Assembly: GCA_027627225.1 (NCBI GenBank)
Contig: JAPFQT010000035.1
Span: 1,031,501-1,095,500 of the forward strand
Reading direction: 5' to 3'
Origin: Congeria kusceri
Lineage: Eukaryota > Mollusca > Bivalvia > Myida > Dreissenidae
Length of the DNA: 64,000 nucleotides
This document shows positions 60,265 to 64,000 of the stretch, piece after piece. Below the pieces are notes generated by a model. That model was not told the origin of the DNA, searched no databases, and worked only from the letters and a program-made list of their open reading frames with translations. Both the position numbers and the translations under genes were made by a program. Position 1 is the stretch's first letter. Each line of letters starts with the position of its first letter.

Positions 60265-60469
60265 ACTGAGATTTCAACTGATGGGTTTATTAGACCATAT
60301 TCACAGTACAATTTTAAGCTGTTACAAGTACTCTTAATTGGGTCAATAGAAAACAGAAATTTAAATAACATTGCACGTCTCCCATTTAAATCCTGCCCCG
60401 CGCCTTGGCTCGCTTTGTTGATCAATAACTGCTGCAAGTCAGGTGACGATACATCTCAGTGATTGACTT
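60265..60469 (-). CDS. Terminal exon and 3' UTR of an unrecognised minus-strand gene
   Basis: On the minus strand acceptor TATATATTTCCAG at 60470 is followed by a short coding end. Joining the phase-1 G from exon 61543-61674 gives E-V-N-H and TGA at 60458-60456. The 3' UTR runs to about 60265, with AATAAA at 60291-60286 and a GT/T-rich downstream stretch ('gtcgtctttgtgttttttc'). Matching phase across both introns makes this the best-supported host gene piece, although the protein is not recognised. Confidence 0.55.
60286..60291 (-). promoter_or_regulatory. Poly(A) signal AATAAA
   Basis: Canonical hexamer on the minus strand, about 165 bases past the stop codon, followed by a T/GT-rich element. 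Confidence 0.55.
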
Positions 60470-60885
60470 CTGGAAATATATAATAAATATTTAATGGTTA
60501 GCATACAATGAATAGTTTACGTCAAGGAAAAAATATGTGGTTCAGGTTCCACTGCTTATATTTTTTAGAACGTCATATTATGATAATCTTTGGGAAATTT
60601 TATACCAAACAATTTGTTTCGCTTCAAACATTCTTAAGGATGAGGTGATGCAAGTTGGGTCTGTCGTGAAACCTGAACCACTGATTTTTTTCCTTGGCCT
60701 AAACATTCTATAAAGTATTTGTCATCAATTTTATTTAAAAAAATATCCTAAGATCAATAAAAAAATTAAGAAGACTCCTGGTGTTTGTATTTATTTGCAC
60801 AAAAAATTACAACGTGGGAGTAGGGACGATGATGAAATGTTTTTATTTCTTTTTATTTTGTACTAAAAGGTATATATAACGCTGA
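60470..60885. other. Intron of the minus-strand gene
   Basis: 'caggttccactg' (60544) and the reverse-like 'cctgaaccactg' (60671) form a loose inverted pair. Nothing else seen. Confidence 0.4.
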
Positions 60886-60956
60886 TTAGGGGGGGGTAGA
60901 ACCTCCACTTTCCAACGGAAAGTAGAGGTTCAGCCCCCCCTACCCCCCCCAGGAGT
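60886..60956. repeat. G/C-rich hairpin next to a tRNA-like head
   Basis: 'gaacctccactttcc' and 'ggaaagtagaggttc' pair around 'aac' with one mismatch. The outer arms are 'ggggggggta' and 'taccccccccag', with 'agcccccc' extra on the right. It lies directly before the tRNA-like segment at 60970-61050 and may be part of the same element. Confidence 0.65.
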
Positions 60957-60969
60957 TTTTTTAAAACTG

Positions 60970-61050
60970 CCCAAGGTCGGAGCGGTATTTGAACCCACAC
61001 ACCAAGCCTCTCAAGACCACTGCTCTACCAACTGAGCTATTGAGGCTTCT
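60970..61050 (-). other. tRNA-like segment with strong A and B boxes
   Basis: The minus strand reads TAGCTCAGTTGGTAGAGCAG and GGGTTCAAATACC at tRNA spacing. The 5' GCCTCAA has no matching 3' strand, so no acceptor stem; it is a tRNA-derived SINE head. Confidence 0.65.
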
Positions 61051-61217
61051 GTGGTACCTGTTCGAAACATTTATTTATCCTTTCAATAACACATAACAGT
61101 AAAAAAAATCACATGACCTGGACTATGGTCATGTGACCAAGTCCAAGTCATGTGATTGCTATATTTAGTACTCATTCTATCCATATAATCCCTTTTCAAT
61201 ACAAATGAAACCACAAG

Positions 61218-61295
61218 CCAAGCCAGAGTGGTGCAGTGGATAAAGCAGTGGACTACGGAGCTGTGGGACGGGAGTTCAAATACCGGTATAAACCT
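61218..61295 (+). other. tRNA-like segment (second type)
   Basis: 'agagtggtgcagtggataaa' + 'gcagtgg' resembles an A box and GGAGTTCAAATACC a B box. Acceptor-stem pairing is absent. Probably a SINE head whose 3' body is not recognised. Confidence 0.55.
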
Positions 61296-61542
61296 TCAAT
61301 ACTTTCCTTGCTTATTTCCATGTATAATAATGTTGTTCATATGAAAATATAAATGTATGCAATAAAATGTCGATAAAAATGCATTACATTATATAAATCT
61401 GCATGCACAAAAAAAAATTGTGTCTAACAAAAAAAAAAGAATACTAACTTTGTTGAAATAAAAGTTCTGTTAGAAAGAAAATACCCCGGTATTGTGCAAA
61501 ACATCCAAATAATTGGCCATTGAAAGTTTTCAAAACATTTAC

Positions 61543-61674
61543 CTCCAGTTATGGTGGAACATTGTCGGCTGCTACCACGTTTTGCTGCAAAAAGTCTGTG
61601 CATGGTTTCGGCATCGTTCAGGAATACTTCGGGATCGGGTTCGTTGCTGTCCCTAAGTGTGGATGGGCTGCTGT
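61543..61674 (-). CDS. Penultimate exon of the unrecognised minus-strand gene
   Basis: Acceptor TTTTTGTTGTTGCAG, then (D)SSPSTLRDSNEPDPEVF, LNDAETMHRLFAAKRGSSRQ, CSTITG and donor GGAG|GTAAAT. Exactly 132 bases, entry phase 1 and exit phase 1, both matching the neighbours (63132-63204 and 60469). Hydrophilic, with acidic then basic character and S/T-rich ends, like a cytosolic C-terminal tail. No family recognised. Confidence 0.6.
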
Positions 61675-61776
61675 CTGCAACAACAAAAACAACATAATAA
61701 AAATTTGTTATCAAAACTGCAGGTTATAGTGCATTATTATTATAAATTATATTTAAAGTTATAATAATGTTTTATA

Positions 61777-62415
61777 CAGTAAACTCCGCTTGGAACAATA
61801 TTGAGCAGACCATAGAATTTATATCCCTATATCAGAATATCTTCACATACAAAATAAGGCAACCAACCGCATGGACATATCAGAATACATGTGAGAGACG
61901 CAACACCAATCATATTACAGCAGACACGTTAGTTGTATAATGGGGGATAATGTGAGATACAGGAGACGCCCCATTCCAGAGGCGACCCTGGGTCTGTTAG
62001 TGCCCAGTGAGAAGCACCTAGTACACTGCACCTCAGTTTAATATCTATTGTCCAAGACTCTGTTAGTAGGTTAGGGTGTAGCGTGGTCTCGAACCTGAGA
62101 ATCCTGGGGTGTGAAGCCAACATTTTACCACTAGACAACGAATGAGCTACTCGCAGCATGTGTATGAGTACATTGTATATAACGTTTCAATGATAATTTT
62201 GAATTCTTGTGATGTCACTAAATACTGCCATAAGCAAGAAATGGTCTTTCTATTGATATTGAACTTTGTCCAGTTTTAACGAGGCAGTTATAGGGACACT
62301 GACCAATATCAAATGAAATATATAGGGATCGGTTCCGGACCTTGGAATCAGTGTCTTTATATGCATATATCATTACAAGCCATATCGTTACAAGTGGAGT
62401 TTAGTTAGTTCACTG
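61777..62415. mobile_element. Tigger/pogo-like MITE with a SINE inside
   Basis: CAGTAAACTCCGCTTGGAAC at the left and 'gttacaagtggagttt' + 'agttagttcactg' at the right are imperfect inverted repeats flanked by TA. The middle (61945-62148) is a SINE insertion. The whole lies in the intron between 61674 and 63132. Confidence 0.6.
61945..62148 (-). mobile_element. tRNA-derived SINE (AC-tail family), minus orientation
   Basis: The minus strand reads TGTCTAGTGGTAAAATG (A-box-like), 'tcaggttcgagaccacgc' (B box), 'aaactgaggtgcagtgtact' and 'cagacccagggtcgcctctg', as at 40046-40330. The AC tail is missing. Confidence 0.85.
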
Positions 62416-63131
62416 TAAATTTCTCCACCAAAGTCATCATCAAAAGAGCCTGGAATCAATAGCTGTAACAGCATGTGTGGCTAAACAATAAGGATTATAA
62501 GCAGTAACAGCAGTCATTTTAGTAGTTGTAGTATGAATAACCTGTATAGCTAAGATGACCTGGCCTGACACTCGTAAATTCTTATCAGCATTATTTCGTA
62601 TATTTATACTCTGTTGACGATTCCAGTAGTAAAATTATGTAAAGATTTTCATGGTAATGGTTTTCTAATATATTTAGTCAAAAAGTTCATGTTAATTTTG
62701 CAGAGCTATAATACTGAGAATAGTTGTGGTGACAGGAATAGTATAAGTCGAAATGGTGCAAAAGAGTGGCAGTATGATAATTTATATTCTTTTAAAGTTG
62801 ATTTAGCACAAGATAAACTATTAGACTCACTATCGTTTTTGGCGTATTTTGTATGTTGTCCTTAAATGACCAATTGCTGATGCTTTTATTCATATTAATC
62901 TCTAAAACTGGCTGTTTTTCGGTGAACAAAAGAAAATGCTTGAGTAAAATCTAATTTAAGTCTGATTATGGGTGGTGAGGGGTCAAAACCCTGTCACTTG
63001 TAAAATAATAACAGTTCGTGGTTAAGTGTTAAGATTAGCAGATTTCTTATTCTTTGTATTAGATAGCTCCTCATTAGCAATTAAGAAGTCCCTTCAGCAG
63101 TGAAAACATCAACAATAGGAACAACACCCAC
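62416..63131. other. Intron of the minus-strand gene
   Basis: No exon supported; the plus frame at 62614-62865 lacks splice context. Confidence 0.4.
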
Positions 63132-63204
63132 CTGGTAGGTCATGGACATGGTGTTGGAACTGTTGGATCTCGATATTTTTCGGGTGCATCAGCATGTTCT
63201 GATG
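63132..63204 (-). CDS. Antepenultimate exon of the unrecognised minus-strand gene
   Basis: Acceptor ATTTTATTTTCAG and donor CCAG|GTGGGT bound 73 bases, frame HQNMLMHPKNIEIQQFQHHV + HDLP, phase 0 to 1. The exit G plus AC of the next exon makes D. H/Q-rich; family not recognised. Confidence 0.5.
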
Positions 63205-63887
63205 CTGAAAATAAAATAAAATATAAATTGAAATCAGTTTAACACCAGAGTTCTTATCAAATCAGTGTATGTGCAACTAAATTACAACAGAATAGCTCAA
63301 ATTGTCAAAGAACTTTCACCAGTTTGCTCGAGAGGGCTTCATTCCTTTTTACCATTGAATTTTTTTTTCTTCATAATTTTTATTTAATAATATCTGATGT
63401 TATTTGTTTTAAATGGAGATACATATTTGTATACACAGCCTTTTAAAACAATATTGTTATCACTTGTTATTCACAAATTAAATCCTTTTAAACCAGATAT
63501 TCTCTGTCACTTTGTCACTAGCTGCATCAAGTGAAACAGTATGTGCATGAAATTGCAAATTGCTGCAGACATAGCTTTAAAATGATGCTTTAACCTCGCT
63601 GCAATAATAAATGCATCTAGTTCTACCACTGAGATATTTCCTGATAGCACTCTTCTATTAATAAAGTGTATTCAACAGTCCACACTACACATTCAAAAAG
63701 TTAACATAGGACCTGTGCACATTCATATTACAAACACCACCAAACCATTAAATACACCACCAAACGATACATCAAACAGACCGAACAGATACATGTGTTG
63801 TCTACAAATGTATAAACATGCATGATGTAAAACTGAATGTACAGCAAGGTAAGGCAAACAAACACAAGCCGTACTAATCCGGTTCAG
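63205..63887. other. Non-coding stretch
   Basis: Nothing supported. Confidence 0.4.
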
Positions 63888-64000
63888 CAGCAGCTACAGG
63901 CCTTGTCCGGCAGGAATTACTCTGAGCTGGGGAAAATGATGTCACACTTGAGACAGTTTATTTGGCAGGAAATCGCATTTACTCAGCTGCTTAAGACCAG
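63888..64000 (+). CDS. Possible exon running off the window
   Basis: After 'tactaatccggttcag' (branch-point-like TACTAAT) a plus frame reads QQLQALSGRNYSELGKMMSH, LRQFIWQEIAFTQLLKT and is open to the edge. It is amphipathic and Q/L-rich. A strong minus-strand acceptor (CATCATTTTCCCCAG) overlaps it, and the minus-strand gene must have upstream exons in this direction, so strand is uncertain. Confidence 0.3.

Noticed and set aside
60970..61050. Functional tRNA gene
   Set aside because: A and B boxes are good, but the acceptor-stem halves do not pair; it is a tRNA-derived element. The same applies to 12775-12841, 37045-37130, 40055-40115, 49165-49230 and 61218-61295.

Overview
The window is AT-rich animal DNA with no bacterial operons or viral modules. 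Short exon-like blocks with GT/AG borders sit in large introns, among microsatellites, tRNA-derived SINEs, terminal-inverted-repeat (TIR) elements and one poly(A)-tailed LINE. Repeats built on phrases such as 'tttgacctagtgacctagtttttgacc' split over ~160-bp subrepeats, 'gacggacggacggac' tails and 'gctcaggtgagct' ends are, from general knowledge, typical of bivalve molluscs. The 262-bp foldback element at 19.8-20.05 kb has the look of one I associate with heterodont bivalves such as Dreissena or Mercenaria. A bivalve is therefore inferred; the species is not proven. Layout: 0-31 kb is mostly repeats. It holds a duplicated cysteine-rich minus-strand exon (194-294 and 15108-15219), a larger dispersed duplication (about 6.7-8.5 kb versus 27.1-28.9 kb), TTAA-bounded and TA-bounded MITEs, a hAT-like element with a BED-finger remnant, a 126-bp palindrome beside about 50 AT units, and a back-to-back pair of broken gene pieces (RecQ-like helicase on minus, DUF6589-like on plus) at 23.2-24.3 kb. 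From 31.1 to 54.6 kb the plus strand carries a series of exon-like blocks that may belong to one large unrecognised gene. One of them, a 60-codon exon, has been expanded by 21 copies of a 119-bp internal tandem repeat, which breaks its frame. A 5'-truncated L1/Tx1-like LINE with a perfect 9-bp target duplication lies downstream (44637-48654). Nearby, an exon pair is tandemly duplicated and the second pair has decayed. From 55 to 60 kb there are more ~160-bp-subrepeat elements and a 54-bp tandem repeat open on both strands. From 60.2 to 63.2 kb three minus-strand exons with matching splice phases form the 3' end of an unrecognised gene with its own poly(A) signal. No complete functional protein gene is visible and no protein family could be named for either host gene. 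The strongest structural observations are the exon-internal minisatellite, the nested element history readable from an empty-site comparison inside the window, the TTAA-bounded TIR elements that enclose tRNA-like cores, and the RecQ/DUF6589 junction.
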